From Bacillota bacterium (GTDB taxonomy: Bacteria; Bacillota_I; Bacilli_A; Erysipelotrichales; Erysipelotrichaceae): DNA of 64,000 bases. Below are positions 15,726 to 24,498 of this stretch, one piece after another. A program made the position numbers and the translations under genes. Under the pieces are notes generated by a model. That model had not been told where the DNA came from and did no database searches. It worked only from the letters and a program-made list of their open reading frames with translations. The stretch lies in NCBI GenBank assembly GCA_023388995.1, contig JAEWFD010000024.1:1-64000 (forward strand). The letters are read 5' to 3'. How positions within the stretch are numbered: the stretch's first letter is position 1; every line of letters begins with the position of its first letter.

Positions 15726-16448
15726 ATGAACAGATTAGAAGGAAAAGTAGCAATCATCACTGGCGGTGCCAGAGGATTGGGAAAAGAAATGGCAGTGCTG
15801 TTTGCCAAAGAAGGGGCTAAAGTCATTGCTGCTGATATGGGTGATTTAACCTATGAACAAGAAAACGTAGAAGGCTATCATTTGAATGTGACCGATCCGA
15901 AAGCATGTGAAGACTTATTCTTGCATGCCAAGGAAAAGTACGGCAAAGTAGATATTCTAGTAAATAATGCGGGTATCACCAAAGACTCCATGACACGCAA
16001 GATGACAGATGACCAATGGAATGCGGTGATCGACGTCAACTTGAAAGGTGTCTTTAACTTAACACGCTATGTCGGACCGCATATGCAAGAAAATAAATCA
16101 GGTTCCATCATCAATATTTCCAGTGTTGTAGGTATTTTCGGAAATATCGGACAAGCCAATTATGCAGCAACCAAAGCTGGTGTAATCGGGATGACGAAAT
16201 CATGGGCCAAGGAATTTGCGCTTAAAGGTGGCAACGTACGCGTTAATGCAATTGCACCTGGATATACCATGACGGATATTTTAAAAACAGTACCGCAAGA
16301 TTTGCTGGATGGCTTTGCGAAGCAAACCATGCTGGGAAGATTAGGACAACCGGAAGAAATTGCTTCGGCTGCACTGTTTCTTGCCAGTGAAGATGCAAGC
16401 TATATCACCGGCCAAGTATTGGGCGTTGATGGCGGTATGAGATTATAA
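15726..16448 (+). CDS. SDR-family 3-oxoacyl reductase (FabG/PhaB-like)
   Basis: The 240-residue short-chain dehydrogenase has the cofactor motif TGGARGLGKE, the structural NNAG, and the Ser-Tyr-Lys catalytic set (SSVVGIFGNIGQANYAATK), ending with GQVLGVDGGM as in FabG. Family members reduce 3-oxoacyl-ACP or, like PhaB, acetoacetyl-CoA, giving the (R)-3-hydroxy product. Placement directly after a thiolase, and opposite a PhaJ-like hydratase, argues for acetoacetyl-CoA reduction in preference to fatty-acid synthesis. Sequence alone does not separate FabG from PhaB activity. Cofactor choice (NADH or NADPH) is not evident. Confidence 0.9.
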   Translation: MNRLEGKVAIITGGARGLGKEMAVLFAKEGAKVIAADMGDLTYEQENVEGYHLNVTDPKACEDLFLHAKEKYGKVDILVNNAGITKDSMTRKMTDDQWNAVIDVNLKGVFNLTRYVGPHMQENKSGSIINISSVVGIFGNIGQANYAATKAGVIGMTKSWAKEFALKGGNVRVNAIAPGYTMTDILKTVPQDLLDGFAKQTMLGRLGQPEEIASAALFLASEDASYITGQVLGVDGGMRL

Positions 16449-16475
16449 CAGATAAAACAACAAAGGAGTGTTAGC

Positions 16476-17519
16476 ATGAACGAAGTAGTAGTAGGAATAG
16501 TCGGAACGGGAATTTATCTGCCGGAAACCTATATGAGTGCTGCGGAAATTTCGCAGGCAACCGGTGGCACTTGGTCCGAAGATGCTGTGATTAATAAACT
16601 AGGCATCCAGAAGAAAACTGTTCCCAGCAGTGATGCGAAAGATGGAACACAGGAAATGGGTGCATTGGCAGCCTTAGACTGTTTGAAAAATACAGGGGTT
16701 GACCCCAAAGAAATAGATGTGATCTTGTGCATCGGTGAAGAATGGAAGGAATATCCCCTTACTACTTCAGCACTTTATATCCAAGATCGCATCGGTGCGG
16801 TAAATGCTTGGGGTATCGATGTGCAAAATCGATGCTGCACTTGCGTATCCGCCATGAAAATGGCGAAAGATATGTTGATCGCAGATGAAGATATTCATAC
16901 CGTCATGGTTGTCGGGGGCTATCGCAATGGTGATTTCGTTGATTTCACTGACAAAGATATGTCCATGATGTATAACTTATCTGCAGGCGGCGGTGCGATT
17001 ATTCTGAAAAAGAATTACCGCAAAAACCAATTGCTGGGTTCTCATATCATTGGTGACGGATCATTGGCACGTACAGCAGGGGTTGAAATTGGCGGAATCG
17101 CCAATCCGATCACTTCGGAAAATATCAGCGAAGCCAAGAAGTCATTAAGACTTTTGGATCCGCAAAGAATGAAAGAACGCCTGAATCAGGTATCAGCAGG
17201 CAATTGGGTGACTTGTATTGAGAAATCGTTGGAAAAATCAAAGATTACCAAAGAACAGTTCTCAAAAGATGGTTATTTAGCAATTTTGCATATCAAGAAA
17301 TCCGGTCATATGGGTATGTTGCAGGATATGAACTTGACAGAGGATCAAACAATCTATCTGGAAGAGTATGGACATATGGGGCAGATTGACCAGATTCTAT
17401 CGCTGCATCTAGCCTTGCAGCAAAATAAAGTAAAGGATGGAACCATCGTATGCATGCTGGCTGCCGGAATCGGTTATGTATGGGCAGCAAACATCATCCG
17501 CTGGGGTGAGGCATTGTGA
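16476..17519 (+). CDS. KASIII-like thiolase-fold protein with a Cys-His-His triad
   Basis: The 347-residue product has the FabH fold order: VGIVGTGIYLPE at the N-terminus, IGAVNAWGIDVQNRCCTC with the putative nucleophile Cys120, YNLSAGGGAIIL, LHIKKSGH with His272, and EEYGHMGQID near the end. In FabH the last catalytic residue is Asn in a GNTSAA motif. Here His300 occupies that position, and three Cys cluster at 120, 121 and 123. So it belongs to the ketoacyl synthase III superfamily but is probably not a housekeeping FabH. Its stop overlaps the livH start, tying it to the transporter. A specialised acyl-CoA condensation or transfer is plausible, and the substrate is unknown. Confidence 0.75.
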   Translation: MNEVVVGIVGTGIYLPETYMSAAEISQATGGTWSEDAVINKLGIQKKTVPSSDAKDGTQEMGALAALDCLKNTGVDPKEIDVILCIGEEWKEYPLTTSALYIQDRIGAVNAWGIDVQNRCCTCVSAMKMAKDMLIADEDIHTVMVVGGYRNGDFVDFTDKDMSMMYNLSAGGGAIILKKNYRKNQLLGSHIIGDGSLARTAGVEIGGIANPITSENISEAKKSLRLLDPQRMKERLNQVSAGNWVTCIEKSLEKSKITKEQFSKDGYLAILHIKKSGHMGMLQDMNLTEDQTIYLEEYGHMGQIDQILSLHLALQQNKVKDGTIVCMLAAGIGYVWAANIIRWGEAL

Positions 17520-18391
17520 GTACCTTTCTACAGCTGCTGTTGCGCAGCTTGGAAACAGGGGGCATCTTTGCATTGGCATCCTTAGGGATCATCATTATTT
17601 ACCGGACATCCAATATGACCAACTTTGCGTTGGGTTCCATAGGAATGTTCAATGCCTTTGCGGTAACGGTTTTGTATTTGAAAGCAGGTGTTCCGCTTGG
17701 CTGGGCAACCCTCATTGGCATGGTTATTGCTTTTGTGGTCGGGATTGCACTGGATGTTGTGCTGATCCGGCATACCAAAAAAGCAACGCCTGTTGCCAGG
17801 CAGATTCTAACTCTGGGGTTAATCATGATATTCCTTGGCATTGCCCCAATGTTCTATGGGGTTGATCCGCTGCGTTTGCCGCAATTTATTCCAACAGGAT
17901 CTTTGTCTATTGCCGGTGCGAATATTTCTTACAACGGGTTATTCAATATCGTGTTAGGTCTGGTGATCATGCTGGTCTTATTCTACTTCCTGCAAAAAAC
18001 CAAATGGGGTCTGGCGGTACGGACCACTGCATCCAATGAGTACACAGCTCGCTTGATGGGAGTGCCTACCAAAACAGTAACCATGGGTGCATGGGCGGTA
18101 GCAGCTATGCTAGCCACGCTGGCAGGTGTCATGACGGCACCATTTACTTCCGTAACCTTGAATTTGATGGACAATGTTCAAATCAATGCATTGATTGCTT
18201 GTGTATTTGGCGGCTTCCAATCTTTCTATGGTCCGGTGCTGGCTGCGTATATTATAGGTATTTCGAAAAACTTATTAGCTTTCTATGTAGATTCGAAGTG
18301 GGCTGATCAGTTGTTGTATATTGGTATTTTGATCTTCATCGTCTTCAGGCCGTATGGTTTGATCGGGAAAAAGATCGTGAAGAAAGTTTAG
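17516..18391 (+). CDS. livH: Liv-type ABC transporter permease (LivH family)
   Basis: The 291-residue inner-membrane permease has about eight hydrophobic segments and the LivH-family pattern: ALASLGIIIIYRTSNMTNFA at the N-terminus, RTTASNEYTARLMGV in the coupling region, AGVMTAPF, and FGGFQSFYGPVLAAYIIG. It starts at GTG overlapping the KASIII-like gene by four bases. LivH-LivM permeases import branched-chain amino acids, but the same family also takes up urea, short amides, and aliphatic or aromatic acids. Embedding within acyl-CoA genes suggests a carboxylate or acyl-type substrate in preference to leucine. That is an inference from context only. Confidence 0.9.
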   Translation: MSTFLQLLLRSLETGGIFALASLGIIIIYRTSNMTNFALGSIGMFNAFAVTVLYLKAGVPLGWATLIGMVIAFVVGIALDVVLIRHTKKATPVARQILTLGLIMIFLGIAPMFYGVDPLRLPQFIPTGSLSIAGANISYNGLFNIVLGLVIMLVLFYFLQKTKWGLAVRTTASNEYTARLMGVPTKTVTMGAWAVAAMLATLAGVMTAPFTSVTLNLMDNVQINALIACVFGGFQSFYGPVLAAYIIGISKNLLAFYVDSKWADQLLYIGILIFIVFRPYGLIGKKIVKKV

Positions 18392-18402
18392 GAGGAACAG
18401 CC

Positions 18403-19416
18403 ATGAAACAACACATGACATGGATCAAGCATCCATATATCGGCTATCTCCTCATGGGTATCGGCTTATTATTTCTTCCGTCGTTGGCAGCGATGGGTTT
18501 GATTAAAAATTCTGTTGTGACTTCTGTTGGCGGAGTGCTGTTCTATGGCATAGCGGCACTTGGCTTCAACATCCTTCTTGGTTACTCCGGCTTAATTTCC
18601 CTAGGAACAGCAGGATTTATGGGAGTGGGCGCATATGCATCAGCGTATTTTGTGGAGAATATGGGATTACCGTTCTTCCTGTCACTGTTCTTATCCGTCC
18701 TCATTCCCGTCTTGATCGGGTTGCTCGTAGGACTTGTTTCCTTGCGCATAGAGGGTATTTATCTTGCTATCGCAACCCTGTGCGTATCGGAAATTCTGCG
18801 GAAAACATTTGAGGAGTTTGCAGACGTGACCAATGGCTTTGCCGGAAAGAATGCCAGCTATCCGATTCTGCCTTTTATCGGTCAGCTGACGCGGACCCAG
18901 ACGTATTATCTGATTGTTGTGATCTTAATCATCATGGTGATGATTACGCACAATATCGTAAACGGAAAAATCGGCAGAGCATTCAATGCAATGCGCGGCA
19001 GCGAAGCTGCTGCACAGGCAATGGGTATCAGTTTATTGAAGTATCGCTTGATGGCGTTTGCACTGGCAACTGCTTATGCAAGTTTATCAGGAGTATTGTA
19101 TGTACATTATATTCGCGGATCTTTCCCGACTAACTGGACTATGAGCTTATCCCTTAATATTTTGGCGATTGTGGTGATCGGTGGATTACGTTCCATTTAT
19201 GGTACCTTACTAGGTGCATTTGTGGTATTCGGGATTCCCGACATTGTGATCAAGCAAATTCCGGTTATCAAAGATATTCCGGGTGTATCTTATATTTTCA
19301 ACGGTGTCTTGATTATCTTAGTGATTCTGTTCTATCCGCATGGTGTCATCGGAATCTTCCAGGATATCAAACGGCTGTTTCAGAAGGCAGTGGCTAAGAT
19401 TGGAGGAAAACAGTGA
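18403..19416 (+). CDS. livM: Liv-type ABC transporter permease (LivM family)
   Basis: This is the second permease of the Liv-type importer (337 residues). It has many membrane helices and the LivM landmarks GFNILLGYSGLISLGTAGFM, the EGIYLAIATL segment, MRGSEAAAQAMGI in the cytoplasmic coupling loop, LATAYASLSGVLYVHY and IVVIGGLRSIYGTLLGA. It would pair with the LivH-like protein encoded 11 bases upstream to form the membrane channel. The ATG is preceded by AGGAGGAACAGCC. The stop codon overlaps the start of the ATPase gene, showing tight translational coupling. Confidence 0.92.
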   Translation: MKQHMTWIKHPYIGYLLMGIGLLFLPSLAAMGLIKNSVVTSVGGVLFYGIAALGFNILLGYSGLISLGTAGFMGVGAYASAYFVENMGLPFFLSLFLSVLIPVLIGLLVGLVSLRIEGIYLAIATLCVSEILRKTFEEFADVTNGFAGKNASYPILPFIGQLTRTQTYYLIVVILIIMVMITHNIVNGKIGRAFNAMRGSEAAAQAMGISLLKYRLMAFALATAYASLSGVLYVHYIRGSFPTNWTMSLSLNILAIVVIGGLRSIYGTLLGAFVVFGIPDIVIKQIPVIKDIPGVSYIFNGVLIILVILFYPHGVIGIFQDIKRLFQKAVAKIGGKQ

Positions 19417-20222
19417 TGGCTCAATATGAACTGAATACAAATGAACTATTGCGCGTGAATCATCTTTCCATCCAGTTTGGCGGCTTAAAAGCAGTGGATG
19501 ATTTGTCATTTACCATTCAGGAAAATGAGATATTTGGATTGATCGGACCTAATGGAGCAGGAAAAACAACAGTGTTTAACTGCATTACCCAATTCTATAA
19601 GCCCAATCAAGGAGAAATATTGTTTCGCAGCAATCAAGATAAAGTGGTCAATCTGACTGAGCTGAAAGTTCATGAAGTCATTCGCCATGGCTTGGTCCGG
19701 ACGTTTCAAAATGTAGAATTGATCCGGGAATTGTCTATTCTGGACAATGTCATGATTGGAGCGCACATTGACTTCAAAACTGATTTGTTTGCGAATGCTT
19801 TCAAATTGCCGAAGGCTCGCAAGGAAGAACAGGAATTGCAGAAGAAAGCAATGGAGATTCTGACTTTCCTTGATATTGCGGATAAGAAAGATCAGCTGGT
19901 TGGCGGACAGCCATACGGCATTATGAAAACAGTGGAATTAGCTCGTACGTTAATGTGCAATCCCAAACTGATTATCTTGGATGAACCGGCAGCAGGCTTG
20001 AATGACACGGAAACCTTGCAGCTGGCAAAAACAATCCGTACAATCAAGACGAAATTCCAATGTGCTATTTTATTAGTAGAACATGATATGCGCCTGGTAA
20101 TGGATATTTGCGACCAGATTTGTGCGATTTCCTTTGGCAAGCATCTGGCAACAGGCTCTCCAAAAGAAATTCAATCCAATAAAGGTGTGCAAGAAGCATA
20201 TCTGGGAACGGAGGATGCATGA
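19416..20222 (+). CDS. livG: Liv-type ABC transporter ATP-binding protein (LivG family)
   Basis: The 268-residue ATPase carries Walker A GPNGAGKTT, an LVGGQPYGIMKTVELARTL signature region in place of the usual LSGGQ, Walker B LIILDEPAAGLND and the H-loop LLVEHDMRLVM. The YG-x-x-K/R-x-x-E-L-A-R-A/T-L pattern is typical of LivG. An in-frame GTG at 19413 could also initiate. I chose ATG at 19416, nine bases after GGAGG, overlapping the livM stop by one base. It energises import together with the LivF-like ATPase encoded next. Confidence 0.93.
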   Translation: MAQYELNTNELLRVNHLSIQFGGLKAVDDLSFTIQENEIFGLIGPNGAGKTTVFNCITQFYKPNQGEILFRSNQDKVVNLTELKVHEVIRHGLVRTFQNVELIRELSILDNVMIGAHIDFKTDLFANAFKLPKARKEEQELQKKAMEILTFLDIADKKDQLVGGQPYGIMKTVELARTLMCNPKLIILDEPAAGLNDTETLQLAKTIRTIKTKFQCAILLVEHDMRLVMDICDQICAISFGKHLATGSPKEIQSNKGVQEAYLGTEDA

Positions 20223-20950
20223 TGAGTAACAGCATCTTATCGATACAAGATCTGAAAGTAAGATATGGCAATATTGAAGCACTCAAGGGTGTCAATATTG
20301 ATGTGAAAGAAGGTAAAGTAGTAGCGATTCTGGGCGCCAACGGTGCCGGTAAAACATCGCTTCTGCGTACCATATCCGGATTAGTCAGTCCGCAAAGTGG
20401 AACCATTCAGTTTATGGGCAAAGAAATTGCCAAGCTGGATGCCGAAAAGATTGCGGCACTAGGCATTGCCCAAAGTCCGGAAGGACGGCAGATTTTTCGG
20501 GATCTGACCGTCGAAGAGAATTTGCGGATTGGTTCATTCACTGTCAAAAACAAGGCAGAAGTTGAGAAGAACTATCAGCGTGTATTCAAATACTTCCCGA
20601 TTTTGAAAGAACGGAAGAACCAAGTGGCGTCTACGTTATCCGGTGGCGAGCAGCAAATGCTGGCGATTGGCAGAGCGTTGATGGGCAGTCCTAAAGTATT
20701 GCTTTTGGATGAACCATCTTTGGGTTTGGCACCGCTGATTGTCCGCGACATCTTCAAAATTATAAAAGAAATTCAGGCAGAAGGCGCAACTGTCATCATC
20801 GTCGAGCAAAATGCAAAAAGTACGTTGAAGATTGCGGATTATGCGTATGTAATTGAACTGGGGGAGATCAGCATGGAAGGAGAAGCACAAGAACTGCTTC
20901 ACAATCCAAAACTGATCGAGGCATACTTGGGGTCTAGTGAAGGAGTATAG
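20219..20950 (+). CDS. livF: Liv-type ABC transporter ATP-binding protein (LivF family)
   Basis: The 243-residue second ATPase has Walker A GANGAGKTS, the LivF-typical SPEGRQIFRDLTVEENL, signature LSGGEQQMLAIGRAL, Walker B LLLDEPSLGLAP and the H/Q-loop VIIVEQNAK. It starts at ATGATG overlapping the livG stop by four bases, with GGAGG just upstream. Together livHMGF and the following lipoprotein form a complete five-component importer. The ATPase pair gives no clue to the substrate. Confidence 0.94.
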   Translation: MMSNSILSIQDLKVRYGNIEALKGVNIDVKEGKVVAILGANGAGKTSLLRTISGLVSPQSGTIQFMGKEIAKLDAEKIAALGIAQSPEGRQIFRDLTVEENLRIGSFTVKNKAEVEKNYQRVFKYFPILKERKNQVASTLSGGEQQMLAIGRALMGSPKVLLLDEPSLGLAPLIVRDIFKIIKEIQAEGATVIIVEQNAKSTLKIADYAYVIELGEISMEGEAQELLHNPKLIEAYLGSSEGV

Positions 20951-20994
20951 CTATTACTCTGAAATAGCTCAACATATAGTTATAGGAGGAACAT

Positions 20995-22218
20995 ATGAAG
21001 AAGATTTTATCTATCTTGGCAATTGCTGCACTACTTGCAGGATGCGCGAACGGCGGCAAAGAAACGCCAAAAGAAGAAACAGCACAAGGCGTTACTGACA
21101 CAACGGTAAAAGTTGCGAACTGTGCAACCACATCTGGTGCTTTCGCTCCGGTTGGAACACCATTCCTGGCTGGTATGCGTGCTTACTTCCAAATGGTAAA
21201 TGAAGAAGGCGGCGTAAACGGACGCAAAATTGAATTTGTGAACAAAGATGATGAATTTGATCCGGCAAAAGGAAAAGCATGTCTGCAAGAAATGGTGGAA
21301 GACGAAAAAGTATTTGCTATCGTCGGACATTTCGGTACACCAGTTGTTGCTGCTACTATTGAAGACTTAAAAGAATACGGAATTCCTGCAGTTTACTTTG
21401 CAACCGGTATCGGACAATTGTATAATGATAATGCAACTGGCCGTGACCGCAATATCTTCCCTGTTCAACCAATTTATAAGACAGAAGGAAGAATCATGGT
21501 TGCTCGTATGGTGGGGAACTTTGAAAACAAAAAAATCGGTATCATTTATACCAATGATGATGCTGGGAAAGACATCCTTTGGGGTGCTCAGCAACAAGCA
21601 AAAGAATTGGGTATTGAATTAGTAGAACAACAAGTTGCAGTTGCTTCAACAGACGTTTCTGCAGCAGTTACAGCATTGAAAGATGCAAACGTAGATGGTG
21701 TTATTGCAGGAGCAATCCAAGCAACATTCCCTACAATCGTAAAAGAATTGGCAGCACAAGCAGTGAATAAACCAGTTATCACAACTTATGTAAACGTGTC
21801 CGGTGCAATGTCTGATGCTGTTGCGGCAGAAATTGCTGGCAAGTTTGAAGTATACGGCAATGGCTGGGTAGCACTTGGTGCTGAAAAAGCGGATGCAATT
21901 GCGAAGTATGCTGATTGGGTAAAGAAATCCAGTGGTTCTGATGAATATGCCGCAAATGCGTATGCTATGACAGGTTGGATCGCAGGCCACTTCTTCACTG
22001 AAGCATTGAAGGGTGTTGACGGTACTTTGACTTGGGAAAATTATATGAATGCATTGGAAGCAAAACCAATTGAAAATCCATTCGGCGGAACAATTTCTTA
22101 TGCGAACGGTTCTCGTTTGGGAACTCAAGAAATGAATCTTTCCAAAATTGATACAACGACGAAAGCATGGGTAGAAGTATATCCGCTTCAATCGATGAAT
22201 TCTATTTTAGGGAAGTAA
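20995..22218 (+). CDS. Liv-type substrate-binding lipoprotein
   Basis: The 407-residue extracellular receptor has a signal peptide ending in the lipobox LLAGC, so it would be lipid-anchored at Cys18, followed by a charged linker. The body is a periplasmic-binding-protein type I fold of the LivJ/LivK group: APVGTPFLAGMRAYFQMVNEEGGVNGRKIEFV, DEFDPAKGKACLQEMV, and the KKIGIIYTNDDAGKDILWG hinge region. It determines transporter specificity, which I cannot read. Being last of the transporter genes, after a 44-base gap and before a terminator, fits the need for a surplus of binding protein. Confidence 0.92.
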   Translation: MKKILSILAIAALLAGCANGGKETPKEETAQGVTDTTVKVANCATTSGAFAPVGTPFLAGMRAYFQMVNEEGGVNGRKIEFVNKDDEFDPAKGKACLQEMVEDEKVFAIVGHFGTPVVAATIEDLKEYGIPAVYFATGIGQLYNDNATGRDRNIFPVQPIYKTEGRIMVARMVGNFENKKIGIIYTNDDAGKDILWGAQQQAKELGIELVEQQVAVASTDVSAAVTALKDANVDGVIAGAIQATFPTIVKELAAQAVNKPVITTYVNVSGAMSDAVAAEIAGKFEVYGNGWVALGAEKADAIAKYADWVKKSSGSDEYAANAYAMTGWIAGHFFTEALKGVDGTLTWENYMNALEAKPIENPFGGTISYANGSRLGTQEMNLSKIDTTTKAWVEVYPLQSMNSILGK

Positions 22219-22235
22219 GAAATCATGAAATAAGC

Positions 22236-22266
22236 ATAGGGAGAATCTGATTCTCCCTATCTTTCT
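22236..22266 (+). terminator. Terminator or attenuator between livJ and the CoA-transferase gene
   Basis: A perfect 11-bp stem (22236-22246 with 22250-22260) with a 3-base loop is followed by CTTTCT. The T tract is weak and the next gene begins at 22284 with no evident promoter. Partial read-through is therefore likely. Confidence 0.65.
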
Positions 22267-22283
22267 ATCAAGGAGGAACTTTG

Positions 22284-23597
22284 ATGTATCAAGATAAATT
22301 TATTACGGTTGACCAAGCTCTTGCACTCGTAAAATCCGATGATCATATTGTTACCGGATTAGGAGCTGCAGAAGGCAGAGCTTTCTTATCACAGTTGCAC
22401 ACCATTCATGACCGTGTCAAGAATGTGGTATTGTGGAATTGCTTGCCGATGATGGGCTATGAATTCTACATGAATCCGGAGTATCGCTACTCTTTTGGCG
22501 TTGAAGGCTGGTTTTATAATGGTGATCTTCGCCGCAATCATAAGAATGGCAATATTTCCTTTATTCCAAACCACCTGCATCTGGCAGCTACCAAACGGTT
22601 GGCATGGCGCAATCCGGATATTTATATCGGATCAGCTTCAATGCCGGATAAGCACGGCTATATTTCGCTCTCACTAAGTAATACTTATGAAAAAAGAATG
22701 ATTGAAGCAGCGAAAATTTCTATTTTGGAAGTCAATCCCAACTTCCCGCGCACGTTCGGTGATGTCCAAGTGCATGTCAGTGAAATCGATTATTTGATAC
22801 AGGCGGACTACGAAGTACCGGTGTTGCCGGATGTTCCATCCAATGACAAGGATCGCATGATCGGTAATTTTATTGCTGAGCGTGTAAATGACGGAGACTG
22901 CATTCAGCTTGGCATCGGCGGGATTCCCAATGCGGTAGCTGATGCTTTGGTGCATAAAAAAGATTTGGGAGTGCATACCGAAATGATGACCAGCGGAATC
23001 ATGAAGCTGGCGAAACTTGGTGTGATTAATGGTTCCAAGAAACAGCAGCACCAAGGAAAAATTGTTGCAACGTTTATCATGGGTACCAAAGAATTATATG
23101 AATTTGTTGATGACAATCCTTCTATTGCTATTTTTGATGGGCACTATACCAATGATCCGGCTATTATCGGCTTAAATGACAATCAGATATCTATCAATAC
23201 CACACTGGAAATTGATTTGACAGGACAATGTGCGTCTGAATCAATTGGTTCGACACAATTCAGCGGAACAGGCGGTCAATCAGATACAGCAGTGGGAGCA
23301 CAAAATTCTAAAAATGGACGCTCTTTTATTGCTTTATATTCCACTGCAATGGTAAAGAATCCGGAGACCGGCGAACGGGAAGAAATCTCCAAAATTGTTC
23401 CTTCTTTAAAACCGGGAGCAGCAGTTTCCTTGTCTCGCAACGATGTTGACTATGTGGTAACCGAGTATGGGGTAGCCGCACTGCGCGGTACCAGCATTAG
23501 AGAACGTGTTGATTTATTAATTAATATTGCGCATCCAAAATTCAGGGAACAATTACGCAAAGATGCTTTGGCACTTGGCCTGATTTATGAAAAGTAG
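22284..23597 (+). CDS. Acetyl-CoA hydrolase/transferase family CoA-transferase
   Basis: The 437-residue product belongs to the family of butyryl-CoA:acetate and 4-hydroxybutyrate CoA-transferases. It shows LGIGGIPNAVADAL, HTEMMTSGIM, the INTTLEIDLTGQ segment whose Glu aligns with the catalytic Glu of this family, and the glycine-rich FSGTGGQSD motif, then a C-terminal LRGTSIRERVDLLINIAHP. The start at 22284 is nine bases after AAGGAGG. In context it could release butyrate from butyryl-CoA with acetate as acceptor, or activate an imported acid. Its GTGGQSD differs from the GSGGQ typical of butyrate enzymes, so the acyl specificity is open. Confidence 0.85.
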   Translation: MYQDKFITVDQALALVKSDDHIVTGLGAAEGRAFLSQLHTIHDRVKNVVLWNCLPMMGYEFYMNPEYRYSFGVEGWFYNGDLRRNHKNGNISFIPNHLHLAATKRLAWRNPDIYIGSASMPDKHGYISLSLSNTYEKRMIEAAKISILEVNPNFPRTFGDVQVHVSEIDYLIQADYEVPVLPDVPSNDKDRMIGNFIAERVNDGDCIQLGIGGIPNAVADALVHKKDLGVHTEMMTSGIMKLAKLGVINGSKKQQHQGKIVATFIMGTKELYEFVDDNPSIAIFDGHYTNDPAIIGLNDNQISINTTLEIDLTGQCASESIGSTQFSGTGGQSDTAVGAQNSKNGRSFIALYSTAMVKNPETGEREEISKIVPSLKPGAAVSLSRNDVDYVVTEYGVAALRGTSIRERVDLLINIAHPKFREQLRKDALALGLIYEK

Positions 23598-23605
23598 GTA
23601 GCACC

Positions 23606-24421
23606 ATGCCAACCTTTCAATTTCAAAATAAAAATATAAATTATCGTGTTGTCGGTACGGGGAAACCACTCGTGATGCTGAATGGCATTATGATGTCTAC
23701 GATGAGCTGGCTTCCGTTCGAAGAAGAGCTTTCGCGATTTAATCAGCTGATTTTGGTTGATATGCTGGACCAAGGACAATCCGACAAAATGGATGCAGAG
23801 TTCAAGCAGGAAATCCAAGCGGATGTCGTGAAGGCCTTGTGCGACCATCTTGAATTAACGAAAATTGCATTGTTCGGCACTTCTTATGGCGGTGAAGTAG
23901 CCTTGCAGTTTGCCGTGAAGTATGGCAGCTATGTAGAGCGCTTGATTTTGTTTAATACCGTTTCTTATACCAATGCCTGGCTGCAGGAAATTGGCGAGGC
24001 ATGGAATCATGCGGCTTCATCGCCGGCAGCATATTATGCAACGACAATTCCGGTTATTTATTCACCAATGTTTTATGACCGCAAGAAAGAATGGATGAAA
24101 GCGCGCAAAGAAATCTTGGTAAAAGGAGCTTTTGCCAACAAAGTATTTATGGACAGCATGGTTCGCTTAACCAATAGCTCCAATTCCTTTGATGTGCGCA
24201 GCCAATTGCATACAATTACTGCCCCAACTTTGATAATTGGCAGTGAGAACGATCATATTACCCCGTTGGAAGAACAACGCTACTTGCAAGAACAGATTCC
24301 CAATGCAGACTTAATTGTTTTGCCTAACACCGGACATGCTTCTTTCTATGAGCGGCCAATGGTGTTTGTAGCCTTGGTTATGGGCTTTGTGAATATGGAG
24401 AAAACTACATTTGCCTTATAA
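23606..24421 (+). CDS. Alpha/beta hydrolase (paralogue 1)
   Basis: The 271-residue alpha/beta hydrolase has nucleophile Ser93 in GTSYGGEVAL, an acid in GSENDHITP, and the catalytic His in PNTGHASFYERP. The oxyanion region is MLNGIMMSTMSW. It has a short cap of about 60 residues. It resembles the MhpC/PcaD-like group of C-C hydrolases, enol-lactonases and small thioesterases, but I cannot name a substrate. It lies eight bases after the CoA-transferase gene. A clear paralogue (25151) sits on the other side of the TetR gene. It may act on a thioester or ester of the imported compound. Confidence 0.8.
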   Translation: MPTFQFQNKNINYRVVGTGKPLVMLNGIMMSTMSWLPFEEELSRFNQLILVDMLDQGQSDKMDAEFKQEIQADVVKALCDHLELTKIALFGTSYGGEVALQFAVKYGSYVERLILFNTVSYTNAWLQEIGEAWNHAASSPAAYYATTIPVIYSPMFYDRKKEWMKARKEILVKGAFANKVFMDSMVRLTNSSNSFDVRSQLHTITAPTLIIGSENDHITPLEEQRYLQEQIPNADLIVLPNTGHASFYERPMVFVALVMGFVNMEKTTFAL

Positions 24422-24498
24422 ATTCAGGGATTTGTTTGAAAAGTAATGTAAATTATGATACCATGTGTTCGCTATAGTGACTGATAAGGAGATGTGTT

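Noticed and set aside
14503..16448. Thiolase plus reductase as a polyhydroxybutyrate synthesis operon
   Set aside because: No PHA synthase or phasin gene is present. The PhaJ-like, acyl-CoA dehydrogenase and Etf genes point to butyryl-CoA instead.
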